Assembly (NCBI GenBank): GCA_002726235.1
Contig: PBSN01000008.1
Coordinates: forward strand, 309,390 to 373,389
Length of the DNA stretch: 64,000 nt
From: Nitrospiraceae bacterium
GTDB taxonomy: Bacteria; Nitrospirota; Nitrospiria; Nitrospirales; UBA2166
Direction: 5' to 3'
Shown: positions 8,275 through 18,051 of the stretch, one piece after another
Position numbering within the stretch: the first letter of the stretch is position 1
Layout of the letters: the number at the start of each line of letters is the position of its first letter
Notes under the pieces: generated by a model
What the model was told of the DNA's origin: nothing
Database searches by the model: none
What the model saw: the letters and a program-made list of their open reading frames with translations, nothing else
Position numbers and translations under genes: made by a program

Positions 8275-9876
8275 CTATAGTCGTTTTGCAAGTGCATGTC
8301 GTATTGCGCTAAGTTCTGGGGAACGCATAAGAATATGGATCCCAAGATATACCGCAATGCTGAGAAGTACTCCAGTTCCAAGGAGCATTGCTTTTGCTAC
8401 CCAGTGACCACTCTGGACCCACAGGCCGTGTATGGCCACCCATCGGCAAATGATGCCAATAACAAGGCTTGCGATAGCAGTCCGAAGTAATGAGGTTGCG
8501 ATTGCCTGCCAATCCAGAGGTCCGATCTTCTTCACGAGTAACCGGAGAAGGATGCTGACGTTTAGTATTGTGGCAATTGATGTTGCCAAGGCTAGTCCTC
8601 CATGTTGAAGGGGTCCGATAAGAGAGAGGGAAAGAGCGATGTTGCAGAACAATGCAAGCATCGCGACTCGAACTGGCGTGCGTGTGTCTTGCAACGCGTA
8701 AAAGGCTGAAACCACTATCCGAATAGCTCCAAAGGCCCACAATCCGATTGCATAAAATGCTACCGCAATCGCTGTGCCTCTCGTAGCTTCGGCGGTAAAC
8801 TCGCCGTGCTCGAAAAAGAGATGGATCAGTGGTGTTCGAAGCATGATGAGTCCAACGGTCGCCGGAATCATCAAGAAGAGTACATGGCGTAGGCCAAATT
8901 CGATACGTCTGTTTAACTCATCGTGCTCGTCGTTAGCCGTCAGGGCGCTCAGTGATGGAAGGATGGCGGTCGCCAAGGCAATACCAACGAGTCCAAGAGG
9001 AAAGTGGATAAGCCGCATTCCGTAAAAAAGGAATGTGACGCTACCGGTAGCAAGGAAGGAGGCGAGAATGGTATTGAGAAGAAGATTTGCCTGTGTGACA
9101 CCTAAGCCAAATATGGTGGGAACGATAAGTGCTCCAATCCGTTTTACTCCAGGATGCGATAGATTCCATCGGAAGGAGAGTGAAAAATTTGCTCGTCTCA
9201 AATGTGGAAGCTGAATGAGAAACTGAGCACACCCACCCAAAACGACACCAATCGCAATGCCATAAATCGGGTTGGAGAGCTGTGGGGCTACAAGAAAGGC
9301 GCAGAAAATGATAGTGAGGTTAAACATTACTGGAGCAAATGCTGGCGCGGCAAAACTTCGGACAGTATTGAGGATGCCCATGACAAGCGCGGAAAGGCCG
9401 ACAAGAATCAGGTATGGGAACATCATTCTGGTGAGCTCAATGGTCAGCGCTTGTTTCTCAGGGTCGTCAGCGAACCCCATGGCAATTACGTATACAATTG
9501 CAGGGGTACCGAGGACACCAAGAATGCAAACCAGAGTCAGAAGGAGAAGGAGGGTTGTAAACGCTGTGTTGGCAAGGTCTTTGGCATCGTGATGTGACCG
9601 CTTTTTAATATATTCACTAAACACTGGAATGAAGGCAGCGGCCATTGACCCCTCAGCAAATAATTCTCTAAGCATATTAGGAATACGATATGCAACGAAA
9701 AATGCGTCTGCGGCGATCCCTGCCCCAAAGAATCGTGCAAGTATGATGTCGCGAGCAAACCCTAAGATGCGGCTGAGGAGTGTTGCCCCACTAATCAGGG
9801 CAGATGCCCGAAGAATGCGTCCTTCTTCGCGTGATGGCAGACGAGGTGAGGGCTGAGGTGGGGGATCCTGCGGCAA
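8275..9876 (-). CDS. murJ: Lipid II flippase MurJ (MviN)
   Basis: Moves lipid II across the inner membrane for peptidoglycan synthesis. The protein is hydrophobic throughout, consistent with the 14 membrane helices of the family. Early blocks LISGATLLSRILGFARD and RIPNMLRELFAEGSMAAAFIPVF are diagnostic, and the central RTPLIHLFFEHGEF loop is conserved. No ATG precedes the first helix. I chose TTG 9876 because AAAAGGA lies 5 bases ahead and it gives 533 residues; TTG 9942 would add a proline-rich tail and has no ribosome site. The Fis-type gene follows. Confidence 0.93.
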   Translation of the reverse strand: MPQDPPPQPSPRLPSREEGRILRASALISGATLLSRILGFARDIILARFFGAGIAADAFFVAYRIPNMLRELFAEGSMAAAFIPVFSEYIKKRSHHDAKDLANTAFTTLLLLLTLVCILGVLGTPAIVYVIAMGFADDPEKQALTIELTRMMFPYLILVGLSALVMGILNTVRSFAAPAFAPVMFNLTIIFCAFLVAPQLSNPIYGIAIGVVLGGCAQFLIQLPHLRRANFSLSFRWNLSHPGVKRIGALIVPTIFGLGVTQANLLLNTILASFLATGSVTFLFYGMRLIHFPLGLVGIALATAILPSLSALTANDEHDELNRRIEFGLRHVLFLMIPATVGLIMLRTPLIHLFFEHGEFTAEATRGTAIAVAFYAIGLWAFGAIRIVVSAFYALQDTRTPVRVAMLALFCNIALSLSLIGPLQHGGLALATSIATILNVSILLRLLVKKIGPLDWQAIATSLLRTAIASLVIGIICRWVAIHGLWVQSGHWVAKAMLLGTGVLLSIAVYLGIHILMRSPELSAIRHALAKRL

Positions 9877-10340
9877 TGGATTCCTTTTCGATTGCGATGT
9901 GAGGGCAGTGCTACACTCCCTATGCCGCAGGATTGTATCCAAGTACGGGAAAAGAATCTATGTGTGGCCGTGAGTTTTGACCGTCTTAGGTATAGAGATA
10001 TGATTGCCTTAGCAACCATTGAAAAGCGCTGGAAATGAGCGAGTGCCTGCCGGTTGTGTGTTTGGAAGGAGTTCTTGGGTGAACCGTCTATCTCAAGCAA
10101 TGTTCCATTATTCTACTTTGCTCAGCCAATGCCTATACAACCCTCGCATGCCGTTGCCTATTGATATTTGGCCTGTTGTGACTGAGCATTCTATGGCTAC
10201 AAACAGGACGAGATGGAATGAACGGAGAGACGAAGGAGATAATTGCCGTGAAAGCTGCTGGCATCTTTTTCTCCGCTCGAAAATAGTTCCACTACATTAG
10301 CTCTTGACATGTGTGATGTTTCGTCCAACACTGTGTGATC
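9877..10340. other. Intergenic region between divergent murJ and DUF192 genes
   Basis: No supported gene. On the plus strand TTGACC and TATGAT lie 16 bases apart at 9977-10004, a fair promoter but 340 bases from the next gene. A TTGACA at 10304-10309 lies 17 bases from the weak box AACACT (10327-10332). That box ends only 8 bases before the DUF192 ATG, so a transcript from it would be nearly leaderless. A 93-codon open frame at 10019-10300 has no recognisable features. Confidence 0.4.
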
Positions 10341-10805
10341 ATGTACCTAAGGTCATCATTGCTGAGCATACTTGCGGCGATCCTGTGTGTTCTTGCACTG
10401 GGGTGTATGGGGGTCGCGAGTGATGAGCATGAAGATTTATTGCCGGTGACTCTTCCCAATGGAACGAAGTTTTTTGTTGAAGTCGCCGATACTGATCACT
10501 CGAGAGAACAGGGTCTGATGCATCGAGACCATTTGCCAAGAGATAGTGGGATGTTGTTTGTATTCGAGCATGAACAAATTTGGGCGTTTTGGATGAAAAA
10601 CACCCTTATTCCGCTCGACGTGGTGTGGTTGGATGCCGAAGGTGTCATTGTGGATGTTGCCGAACATATGAAGCCCTGCATGACTATGCCGTGTACGCAC
10701 TATCGCCCAGACCATGTATCCTCATTTGCCCTCGAAATTCCTGCTGGCCGATACGCAGAGGAAGGGCTTCAAGTAGGTATGCGTTTAATCTTTCCCGCAC
10801 CGTAA
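10341..10805 (+). CDS. DUF192 family exported protein
   Basis: A 154-residue protein with the DUF192 core: EQGLMHRDHLPRDSGMLFVF, WMKNTLIPLDVVWLD, and a closing ALEIPAG...GLQVGMRL. The family is a small beta fold of unknown biochemical role, found mostly in exported form. Residues 1-20 are hydrophobic and end in LALGC, a possible though imperfect lipobox, so it may be a lipoprotein. I start at ATG 10341; GTG 10335 is in frame. There is no clear ribosome site. It heads a plus-strand group with the heptose adenylyltransferase and mfd. Confidence 0.85.
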   Translation: MYLRSSLLSILAAILCVLALGCMGVASDEHEDLLPVTLPNGTKFFVEVADTDHSREQGLMHRDHLPRDSGMLFVFEHEQIWAFWMKNTLIPLDVVWLDAEGVIVDVAEHMKPCMTMPCTHYRPDHVSSFALEIPAGRYAEEGLQVGMRLIFPAP

Positions 10806-10876
10806 GTCTGCGGTCCAGATTTTCTCAGTAGCTCTTTCCCGTGCGCGTGCAGTGCCAAATTGAGGCCGAATGGCGT

Positions 10877-11353
10877 ATGAATGATAAGTTTGTGATACTT
10901 CAAGAGCTTCCTGCTATTGTGGAACAATGTCGGGCTCGGGGTCAGAGGATTGTGTTTACCAACGGGTGTTTTGATTTGCTTCATGTTGGTCACGTACGTT
11001 CCCTCCAAGCTGCACGGCGCCTCGGTGAGATACTTATCGTTGGTCTCAACAGCGACATCTCTGTGAGCCAACTCAAGGGTCCTCAGCGACCAATTGTTTC
11101 AGAGAATCAACGGGGTGAAGTATTGGCAGCACTGACTTGCGTAGATTATGTTGTCGTATTTTCGGAACCAGATCCCTTGCGTGTCATTACTGCCGTGCAA
11201 CCCGATGTTCTGGTGAAAAGTACTGATTGGGACCCGAAAGAGATCATCGGTCGTGAGGTGGTTGAGGCACGGGGTGGATCGGTTCTATCGGTCCCAGAGG
11301 TGACTGGTATTTCCACCACTATTCTCATTGAGCGCATGCGGACAGCCTTGTAG
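10877..11353 (+). CDS. rfaE2: D-glycero-beta-D-manno-heptose 1-phosphate adenylyltransferase
   Basis: Transfers AMP from ATP to heptose 1-phosphate, giving ADP-heptose for the lipopolysaccharide inner core. The 158-residue protein is a stand-alone nucleotidyltransferase with FTNGCFDLLHVGH (HxGH signature), GLNSD, and the closing STTxxI-type block GISTTILIERM. In Escherichia coli this is the C-terminal half of HldE; here the kinase half is a separate gene at 43335-44351. ATG 10877 fits family length; an in-frame GTG at 10841 is possible. The stop TAG shares its last base with the mfd start. Confidence 0.93.
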   Translation: MNDKFVILQELPAIVEQCRARGQRIVFTNGCFDLLHVGHVRSLQAARRLGEILIVGLNSDISVSQLKGPQRPIVSENQRGEVLAALTCVDYVVVFSEPDPLRVITAVQPDVLVKSTDWDPKEIIGREVVEARGGSVLSVPEVTGISTTILIERMRTAL

Positions 11354-14300
11354 TGACAAGTCTTGCGACAAAAACCAAGTCGGTTGCAGGATTTGACGCC
11401 CTGCTTGCTCAGCTAGACAGGGTTCTGAATCAAGACACGCATCTTCCAACGATCACAGGGCATACCAGATCGGCCAAATCTTTACTCCTGCTTCGATTGG
11501 CGCAGCACACCTCTAGAACGATGCTGATCGTCATGCGCTCTGAGGTAGAAGCCGAGGCTATATATGGAGACCTGTTATTTTTCCGGGATTTTTTAAACCT
11601 TCCGATATTACCTCTTCATCAGTTTCCTGATTGGGATCTCTCACCGTATCAACCCGCAATTCCAGCAGTTGACTGCGTCGCACTACGCATGAGAACCCTG
11701 TATCAATTAAACCAAGGATGCCCAACGGTTGTCGTGACCAGCATTTCAAGTGTCCTGCGACGTACGCTTCCGAAAACTATATTTGCCGCGTCCTGTCTTG
11801 AACTGCACCCAGGTGATCATCTGGAGAGAGAAACCTTGATTGAGAGTTGTTTGCGATCGGGGTATCGCAATGTCTCTATCGTTCAGGATCCGGGAGAATT
11901 AAGCGTTCGAGGAGGGATCATCGATCTCTTTTCAACTGCCCATGATAAACCGGTGCGGCTTGAATTTCTTGGGGACACGTTAGAGTCGATGAGACTGTTT
12001 GATGTCGATTCCCAAATGTCGACTCATAAACAGGCCGGAGCGGTGGTCTTACCCGCACGGGAATACATCCTTGAGGCACTTCCCGAAAGTCCATTGCCGT
12101 TGGGCGTTGAATGGCAAACTCCAAAGCACTATGGCACGATGAATTCGTTAGCCGATTACTGCCTCGATCCACCAATTATTGTATTGAATGAGCCGCAGGA
12201 ACTTCGACAACATGCCGATAAGCTTATGATTCAAGCGCTAGAGGAATGGAGTGAGCCGGCAACTCCCCCAGAAGCATGGTATCTTCCTTGGGAATCGATT
12301 AGTGTCGCGAACGATGGCCAGACAGTTGTCGTCACGGAAACGATTCCCCATGCTGTCGATCGCCAGATTCATGTTGGAATTGATCCGGTCAATGCCCCCA
12401 TTCATATGGCGTGTCGATCGCCGGAAAGTCTTGGCCTCGGCATTCAAGGTGCGCCGTTCGTGTCGGCTATAAAAATCCTTGAGGATCTTCGCTCCCGGGG
12501 ACCTGTTGTCGTTATTGCACGGAGTTATGGTCAAGCCAACCGGCTGTGTGCGCTCTTCTCAGAACATGATGTGCCGGCTGAACTGTGGTCCGCAGGTCAT
12601 CAGACTGCAATGGGATCTCACATCTCTGGGGCCCCAATTTATTTGACCCATGGCATTGTGTCGAGTGGGTTTCTCATGGAGGGGTTCGGCGCAATTATTC
12701 GAGAAGAAGACCTGTTTGCGAAATCAATGTCGCATTCTCCACAACGGCAATCGAAGAGTGCACACTTTCTCCCGTCAGTCGAAGATATTGAATTAGGGAG
12801 TCCGGTTGTTTACGTTGAGCACGGAATTGGACGATATGCTGGGCTTCGTCGCCTTGCAATTCATGGCTATGAACAAGAGTTTTTCATGATTGAATATGCG
12901 GGGAATGACGTTGTGTATGTGCCGCTTGATCGCATGAATCACGTTCAGCGCTATCAGTGCCAAGAGGGACATATCCCTCGCTTGGATAGCCTTCGAGGTA
13001 CACGGTGGAGTCAGACTAAAGCCCGAGTGAAAAAGAATATCGAGGATATGGCTGAAGAGCTTCTCGAGCTCTATTCGCGTCGTGAACTTGTTGAGGGAGT
13101 AGGGTGTTCTTCAGATTCGATTCTTTCACATGAATTTGATGCCGCATTTGAGTATGAAGCGACTCCCGATCAATTGACGGCGATCGAAGACGTCAAACGA
13201 AGCATGGAATCTACGCGTCCCATGGACAGATTGGTATGTGGCGATGTGGGGTATGGAAAAACAGAAGTAGCCATGCGCGCAGCATTTAAAGCAATTTTGG
13301 ATAATCGCCAGGTTGCCGTTCTTGTCCCCACAACATTATTGGCCAATCAACATTTCGAAAACTTTTCTCAGAGATTTGCCCCCTTTCCAGTACGTGTCGA
13401 AATTGTGAGCCGGTTTCAGTCTCGCAAGGACCAGCAAATTGTGATCAATGACGTCAAGACTGGCATTGTTGACATTCTGATTGGGACACATCGTTTGTTG
13501 CAAAAAGATATCGCATTTAAAGACCTTGGGTTAGCTATCATTGATGAGGAGCAATGGTTTGGTGTTCGTCATAAGGAGCGACTCAAACAACTTTTCCATT
13601 CTGTTGATGTACTGACATTAACGGCTACTCCTATCCCTCGCACGCTGCAACTTTCGATGTCTTCCTTACGGGATATTTCTATTATTGACACCCCTCCCGC
13701 CGGTCGCCTTGCCATAAAAACGCAAGTGGTCTGTATGAATGACCGTGTCGTACGTGAAGCCATACAATGGGAACTGAGAAGAGGAGGACAGGTATTTTTT
13801 GTCCACAATACGGTCATGACTATTGAGCATATTGGCATGTGGCTAAGCGAGTTAGTTCCAGAAGCCAGAATTGGAATTGCTCATGGGCAGATGGATGCTC
13901 GTGTGCTCGAGTCGGTTATGCTTCGTTTTCTTCGCAAAGACCTAACTGTTCTCCTCGCAACCTCGATCATTCAATCGGGGATGGATATTCCTTCCGCAAA
14001 TACTATTATTGTCAACCGTGCTGATCAATTTGGTCTCGCGCAACTGTATCAATTGCGTGGACGTGTAGGACGTTGTGGTGAGCAAGCTTATGCCTATATG
14101 CTTGTTCCAAATGAAGGCATTCTATCGGACAATGCGAAACGGAGATTGCAAGCCATCGAAGAGTTCTGTGAACTGGGGGCAGGGTTTCGTATTGCCGCAA
14201 GAGATCTCGAGATCCGTGGCGCCGGGAATTTGTTAGGGAAGCAGCAGTCTGGGCAAATCGAAGCTGTGGGATTCGAATTATATGTACAGATGTTGGAACA

Positions 14301-14817
14301 GGCCGTACGCCAACGACGAGGTGAGGTGCTCAGCGAGCCTGTTGAACCGCAGATAAAACTCCCAATATCAGCCTATATCGCAGACGAATATGTTTCCGAT
14401 GTCTATCAGCGATTATCTCTCTATAAACGCCTATCATCGAGTATGCAGGTTAGTGATCTCGCATTGCTCCATGGGGAAATTCTCGACCGCTATGGGCCGA
14501 TTCCTGATCCCCTTGAACATCTCTTCCAAGTTATGGAGATTAAGCTCTTAGCGAGGGCATTGGGTTTGGACCGATGTGAGGTCAACGCCCGTGCCATCAC
14601 ATGCAATTTTGCGGCAGGATCTGCTCCCGCTACTGACGCTATCCCAGAACTGATTCGTCAACATGGGGACGACATGGTGCGATTTCCAACACCACAAACG
14701 GTCGAAGTTCTAATTCCCTCCCAAGGCTGGCCTCAAACGTTTTATGAGCTTCGGCAGTGCCTCAATACCATGATTGGATTGACTGATCGTGAACACGCTG
14801 AGGCAATTACTCTGTAG
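11353..14817 (+). CDS. mfd: Transcription-repair coupling factor
   Basis: Translocase that removes RNA polymerase stalled at DNA damage and recruits UvrA. The 1154 residues show the family order: UvrB-like N-terminal region, the RNA-polymerase interaction domain around residues 470-560 (GSPVVYVEHGIGRYAG), a helicase core with GDVGYGKTE near residue 630 and DEEQ near 730, LTATPIPRTL, the Q-L-x-Q-L-R-GRVGR motif, and the C-terminal TRCF domain. The start is GTG 11353, overlapping the previous stop by one base. DEEQWFGV has Trp where Arg is usual, a small departure near motif II. Confidence 0.97.
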   Translation: MTSLATKTKSVAGFDALLAQLDRVLNQDTHLPTITGHTRSAKSLLLLRLAQHTSRTMLIVMRSEVEAEAIYGDLLFFRDFLNLPILPLHQFPDWDLSPYQPAIPAVDCVALRMRTLYQLNQGCPTVVVTSISSVLRRTLPKTIFAASCLELHPGDHLERETLIESCLRSGYRNVSIVQDPGELSVRGGIIDLFSTAHDKPVRLEFLGDTLESMRLFDVDSQMSTHKQAGAVVLPAREYILEALPESPLPLGVEWQTPKHYGTMNSLADYCLDPPIIVLNEPQELRQHADKLMIQALEEWSEPATPPEAWYLPWESISVANDGQTVVVTETIPHAVDRQIHVGIDPVNAPIHMACRSPESLGLGIQGAPFVSAIKILEDLRSRGPVVVIARSYGQANRLCALFSEHDVPAELWSAGHQTAMGSHISGAPIYLTHGIVSSGFLMEGFGAIIREEDLFAKSMSHSPQRQSKSAHFLPSVEDIELGSPVVYVEHGIGRYAGLRRLAIHGYEQEFFMIEYAGNDVVYVPLDRMNHVQRYQCQEGHIPRLDSLRGTRWSQTKARVKKNIEDMAEELLELYSRRELVEGVGCSSDSILSHEFDAAFEYEATPDQLTAIEDVKRSMESTRPMDRLVCGDVGYGKTEVAMRAAFKAILDNRQVAVLVPTTLLANQHFENFSQRFAPFPVRVEIVSRFQSRKDQQIVINDVKTGIVDILIGTHRLLQKDIAFKDLGLAIIDEEQWFGVRHKERLKQLFHSVDVLTLTATPIPRTLQLSMSSLRDISIIDTPPAGRLAIKTQVVCMNDRVVREAIQWELRRGGQVFFVHNTVMTIEHIGMWLSELVPEARIGIAHGQMDARVLESVMLRFLRKDLTVLLATSIIQSGMDIPSANTIIVNRADQFGLAQLYQLRGRVGRCGEQAYAYMLVPNEGILSDNAKRRLQAIEEFCELGAGFRIAARDLEIRGAGNLLGKQQSGQIEAVGFELYVQMLEQAVRQRRGEVLSEPVEPQIKLPISAYIADEYVSDVYQRLSLYKRLSSSMQVSDLALLHGEILDRYGPIPDPLEHLFQVMEIKLLARALGLDRCEVNARAITCNFAAGSAPATDAIPELIRQHGDDMVRFPTPQTVEVLIPSQGWPQTFYELRQCLNTMIGLTDREHAEAITL

Positions 14818-14863
14818 CAAAATGCTTAAACACCCCCTCATTCTCCTTCGTGCCTCTTCCGAG

Positions 14864-14882
14864 GCTCTACGTTCCGTAGAGC
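14864..14882. repeat. Inverted repeat downstream of mfd
   Basis: GCTCTACG and CGTAGAGC form a perfect 8-base stem with a 3-base loop in the gap between mfd and the surA-like gene. No T-run follows on either strand, so it may be an mRNA-stabilising hairpin or a degenerate member of the intergenic repeat family rather than a terminator. Confidence 0.55.
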
Positions 14883-14957
14883 ACGGTCCGCCTCCTTTGC
14901 TTGCCATGATTTATCGTGGGGATAATACCACAAATGCTCACACAATTAGTTTCTTGA

Positions 14958-15932
14958 TTGCACGGGGTTTTCCCCCAATATCCTGCTAGTACTTTTGTGC
15001 AAATCATTCTTCTCATCCTGATTGCCATTGCACTTCCTAGCGGATATGGCCTTGCGCAGGAGCGCGTGGATGCCAAAGATCGTATTGCCGCCATTGTCAA
15101 TGAAGACGTGATTACACTTTCGGAGCTTCAGGAAGAACTAGAAACCTTTATGCCTCAACTAAGCGCGCAGTTCAGCGGAGAGGATCTTCAACAACAGACG
15201 AAACAATTACGGTACAAATTATTAGTATCCATGATTGAGCGAAAGCTACAACTTCAACAAGCCAAGATAATGCGAATGACTGTTAGTGATCGTGAAATTG
15301 ACTCAACCGCGCAGGATATACGCGCACGACGTGGTGCTGATGCCAACACAGCTCCGACGGCGAATGACCGGAAAAAGGCGAGAGAGCAACTCCTGCTAAG
15401 GAGAGTGTACCAACAAAAAATTCGGAACACGCTACTGATACCAGAAGCTACACTGCATGAATACTATGATTCACACCGAGAAGATTTTGCCATTCCAGGC
15501 ATGGTGCGCATCAGCCAGATTATGCTAAGTGTAAGTGCCTCTGGAAATCTTGAAAAAGCGCGTCTAAGATCGGAACATGTTCTTAATGAACTTGAGCAGG
15601 GCCGTTCCTTTGAAGAGCTTGCCAAGGATTACTCGGACGGGCCAGAGGCAGAAGATGGCGGCAGTCTTGGGATTATGACACGAGGGTCTCTTTTGCCTCA
15701 GATGGAAGAGATTATTGATCGGCTTGGTCAGGGAGACATTGGGCAAGTCATCGAATCTCCTGTTGGATTGCATATCATTCGCGTTGACGAGAAGAAACCA
15801 GCGGGATTCAAACCGTTTGAGGAAGTCAAGAAAGACATCGAGAACAAGCTATTACAAGAGCAATCACAACGACTCTATCAAGAGTGGCTCAGTGAACTAA
15901 CAGACACTGCGTTCATTGAAGTTCGATTTTAG
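14958..15932 (+). CDS. SurA-like periplasmic chaperone with parvulin domain
   Basis: Periplasmic peptidyl-prolyl isomerase and chaperone, likely for outer-membrane proteins. The 324 residues comprise a signal segment ending near GLAQE, a SurA N-terminal domain (AAIVNEDVITLSELQEEL to about residue 150), and one parvulin domain (VRISQIMLS, GRSFEELAKDYSDGPEAEDGGSLG, VIESPVGLHIIRV). SurA of E. coli has two parvulin domains; this has one, as many relatives do. An in-frame stop precedes TTG 14958, so the start is TTG 14958 or GTG 14997. Neither has a good ribosome site. Confidence 0.88.
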   Translation: MHGVFPQYPASTFVQIILLILIAIALPSGYGLAQERVDAKDRIAAIVNEDVITLSELQEELETFMPQLSAQFSGEDLQQQTKQLRYKLLVSMIERKLQLQQAKIMRMTVSDREIDSTAQDIRARRGADANTAPTANDRKKAREQLLLRRVYQQKIRNTLLIPEATLHEYYDSHREDFAIPGMVRISQIMLSVSASGNLEKARLRSEHVLNELEQGRSFEELAKDYSDGPEAEDGGSLGIMTRGSLLPQMEEIIDRLGQGDIGQVIESPVGLHIIRVDEKKPAGFKPFEEVKKDIENKLLQEQSQRLYQEWLSELTDTAFIEVRF

Positions 15933-16034
15933 GCGGATGTTCAAAATGGCTTCCAACGGCGTTTTGCTTCGCTTAGTAGCCAACATGCGCTTGTATGATT
16001 TGCGCGTTTATCAGAGTGAATCATCGAAAATAAC

Positions 16035-16382
16035 ATGAGCTGGAATATGGCATATACATATCTATTCATGGCGATAGTGGCTGAGGTGATCGGAACAGTT
16101 GCCTTAAAGGCCTCTGAAGAATTTACGAAGTTTCTTCCTAGCGTTGTAGTTGTGCTTGGATACGGCATGGCGTTTTACTTTCTCAGTGTTGTGCTCAGAA
16201 CAATTCCTGTCGGTATTGCATATGCAGTGTGGGCTGGCATTGGGATTGTGCTCATCGCCATTGCTGGCGCGCTGGTGTTCAAACAGATCCCTGATCTTCC
16301 CGCCATTGTCGGTATATCATTGATCATCTCGGGTGTGGTTATCATTTATCTATTTTCGAAGACGGTCAATCATCTGTCATAG
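16035..16382 (+). CDS. Small multidrug resistance (SMR) family transporter
   Basis: A 115-residue inner-membrane protein with four predicted helices, the size of EmrE-type proteins. The essential membrane-embedded glutamate lies in IVAEVIGT (Glu17, or Glu13 if translation begins at the second ATG, 16047). The YAVWAGIGIV block matches the family motif in helix 3. Members exchange protons for cationic drugs, polyamines or guanidinium, and substrate cannot be told from sequence. It stands alone, 102 bases after the surA-like gene. Confidence 0.92.
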   Translation: MSWNMAYTYLFMAIVAEVIGTVALKASEEFTKFLPSVVVVLGYGMAFYFLSVVLRTIPVGIAYAVWAGIGIVLIAIAGALVFKQIPDLPAIVGISLIISGVVIIYLFSKTVNHLS

Positions 16383-16521
16383 CGGTACACAACCAAGAGA
16401 TCTCTTCATGTCCCTACATTCTTTTGCACCATGTTTGGCATATTTGGTTGATCTAACCTTCTCGAAGGAAACATCTCGGTTTTGCTCGATCTGCTTATAT
16501 ACCTTGCCCTGTGACAAACAC

Positions 16522-16542
16522 TCTTGGGCATTTCTCCCAAGA
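16522..16542. terminator. Hairpin between SMR and DUF3179 genes
   Basis: TCTTGGG and CCCAAGA make a perfect 7-base stem with a 7-base loop in the 290-base gap between two convergent genes. No T-run follows directly, so a terminator role is only plausible. The rest of the gap shows nothing else. Confidence 0.35.
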
Positions 16543-16672
16543 CGATGATCAAGATATTTAATGGAAAAAATGTGGCAAGAAATGGGTGCGTGTGTGAATT
16601 CGATAGAGTAGGAAATTTTGATTTCACTGTCGCATTTTTTGTCTAGGTGAAATAATACGACGAGGGGAATGT

Positions 16673-18004
16673 TTAATCACCTTGATAGATAATCGTTTTC
16701 GGCTTGAATGCTGCCCAAGAAAACCAAAAATGGTCGCCGTGTATGATTGGTGTGAGTCGCTGGCCTGCTAAAGGGCCATCAATCGCGTGCCCGAGAATAT
16801 TCCACGTACTTTGCGTTTCTGCATCGGTGATCTTGTTTCCATCTCGATGAAATGTGAGAGTTTGGTTGCCTAGTCTTGAATCAAAAACACCCGTTGCCCC
16901 AACATCTTCTCCCTCAGCGATTCTCGGCGCGCCCAACGCACTGTTCGTCCCAGTGGTATGAAGTACGACTAAGGGATATCCAGCTGGAATATCATGAATG
17001 ACTCCACGGTCAGCGAGAATGTGGAGTGGATACGCGATGTCCACTGTCTTCAGTGACACGCTGACGACGCGGGCCATAGCGGGGAGACGATTATCTAGGA
17101 GGCCGCGGAACATAAATGGTGTGTTGCCAATGGTATCGTAGTCTTTGTAAGGATTACTGCCATACGCACGTATCATTCCAGTATCGTGAGAGAGTATGAT
17201 GCCGTGTGGATAGGCCGTGCGAAACTCGGCAAAACTGATGAGACTTGCAGGCACAAACTGAAGATATGTGCCGGCTTTTTCTCCAACGACTCCCTCGCCG
17301 GTAAATTGCTGCCAGAGGCTTTCTGTGGTTCGATCATACATGATCAGATCTGAAAACCGCAGCAGGCCGGAAGTGCCAAACTCATGAGTTTTTCCATCGA
17401 AACGACGATCAAAAGCGATAGCTGAATTACATAACGGGCAAAATGTCACGATAACCGGGACACTGCCAACAGTATCGTTAACAATTTCATGCCACGTGAG
17501 AATCTGCAGGGGATACGCACGGGCATCACCGTTGATGTCTAATACGACAACAGGTTCCGTGGCATTCAAAACTGACGCGGCTAGATCGACAGTGATGAAC
17601 TTGGGCTGATCAATAGATCGAATGCCATCACGAGGTGGCCCTCCTGAGAGGATTTCGTTATATGCAATTGTGTGACGAGTCCAATCAGTGTTCCAATTCC
17701 TCGTGATACGTTGCAGTTGAGCAGAACGGTTATCGATGGTCAATATGGGCTTGACAAGATTTGACCCCGGTTGCGCTGTCGTCTGCAGGACGGTCGTGCG
17801 AGGTTGAGCTTGGGCATGCCCCACTGTCACATCCACGCAAAAGGCAAACATGAGCAATGCTGAGATGCTTATGTTCCAAAGGGGGAGAGATTGTGATATG
17901 GGGCATCTAAATGGGGAGTCGGATTTAGTAGACTGGGAAGAAAACCCAGAGCAACAACTCTTTAGAAGCTTCTTCTCTATCAGAGTGCAGCACAATAAGA
18001 CCAT
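16673..18004 (-). CDS. DUF3179 domain-containing exported protein
   Basis: The 440-odd residue protein carries the DUF3179 blocks: DINGDARAYPLQILTWHEIVND, the cysteine pair in VTFCPLCNSAIAFDR, and a repeated second copy of the pattern near VDIAYPLHIL. The family's biochemical role is unknown. A hydrophobic stretch (ISISALLMFAFCV) followed by GHAQA looks like a signal peptide. The open frame runs back to 18250, but codons above 18004 read into a lysine- and arginine-rich stretch shared with decayed island DNA, so I start at ATG 18004. Even so about 35 residues precede the signal core, and the true start is uncertain. Confidence 0.8.
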   Translation of the reverse strand: MVLLCCTLIEKKLLKSCCSGFSSQSTKSDSPFRCPISQSLPLWNISISALLMFAFCVDVTVGHAQAQPRTTVLQTTAQPGSNLVKPILTIDNRSAQLQRITRNWNTDWTRHTIAYNEILSGGPPRDGIRSIDQPKFITVDLAASVLNATEPVVVLDINGDARAYPLQILTWHEIVNDTVGSVPVIVTFCPLCNSAIAFDRRFDGKTHEFGTSGLLRFSDLIMYDRTTESLWQQFTGEGVVGEKAGTYLQFVPASLISFAEFRTAYPHGIILSHDTGMIRAYGSNPYKDYDTIGNTPFMFRGLLDNRLPAMARVVSVSLKTVDIAYPLHILADRGVIHDIPAGYPLVVLHTTGTNSALGAPRIAEGEDVGATGVFDSRLGNQTLTFHRDGNKITDAETQSTWNILGHAIDGPLAGQRLTPIIHGDHFWFSWAAFKPKTIIYQGD

Positions 18005-18051
18005 CTTCAGAAAACGCTTACGGCTTCTTTGAAAATCACCAAATCTGTCGC

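Noticed and set aside
10019-10300. 93-codon plus-strand frame between murJ and the DUF192 gene
   Set aside because: No ribosome site, no recognisable domain, and unlikely composition.
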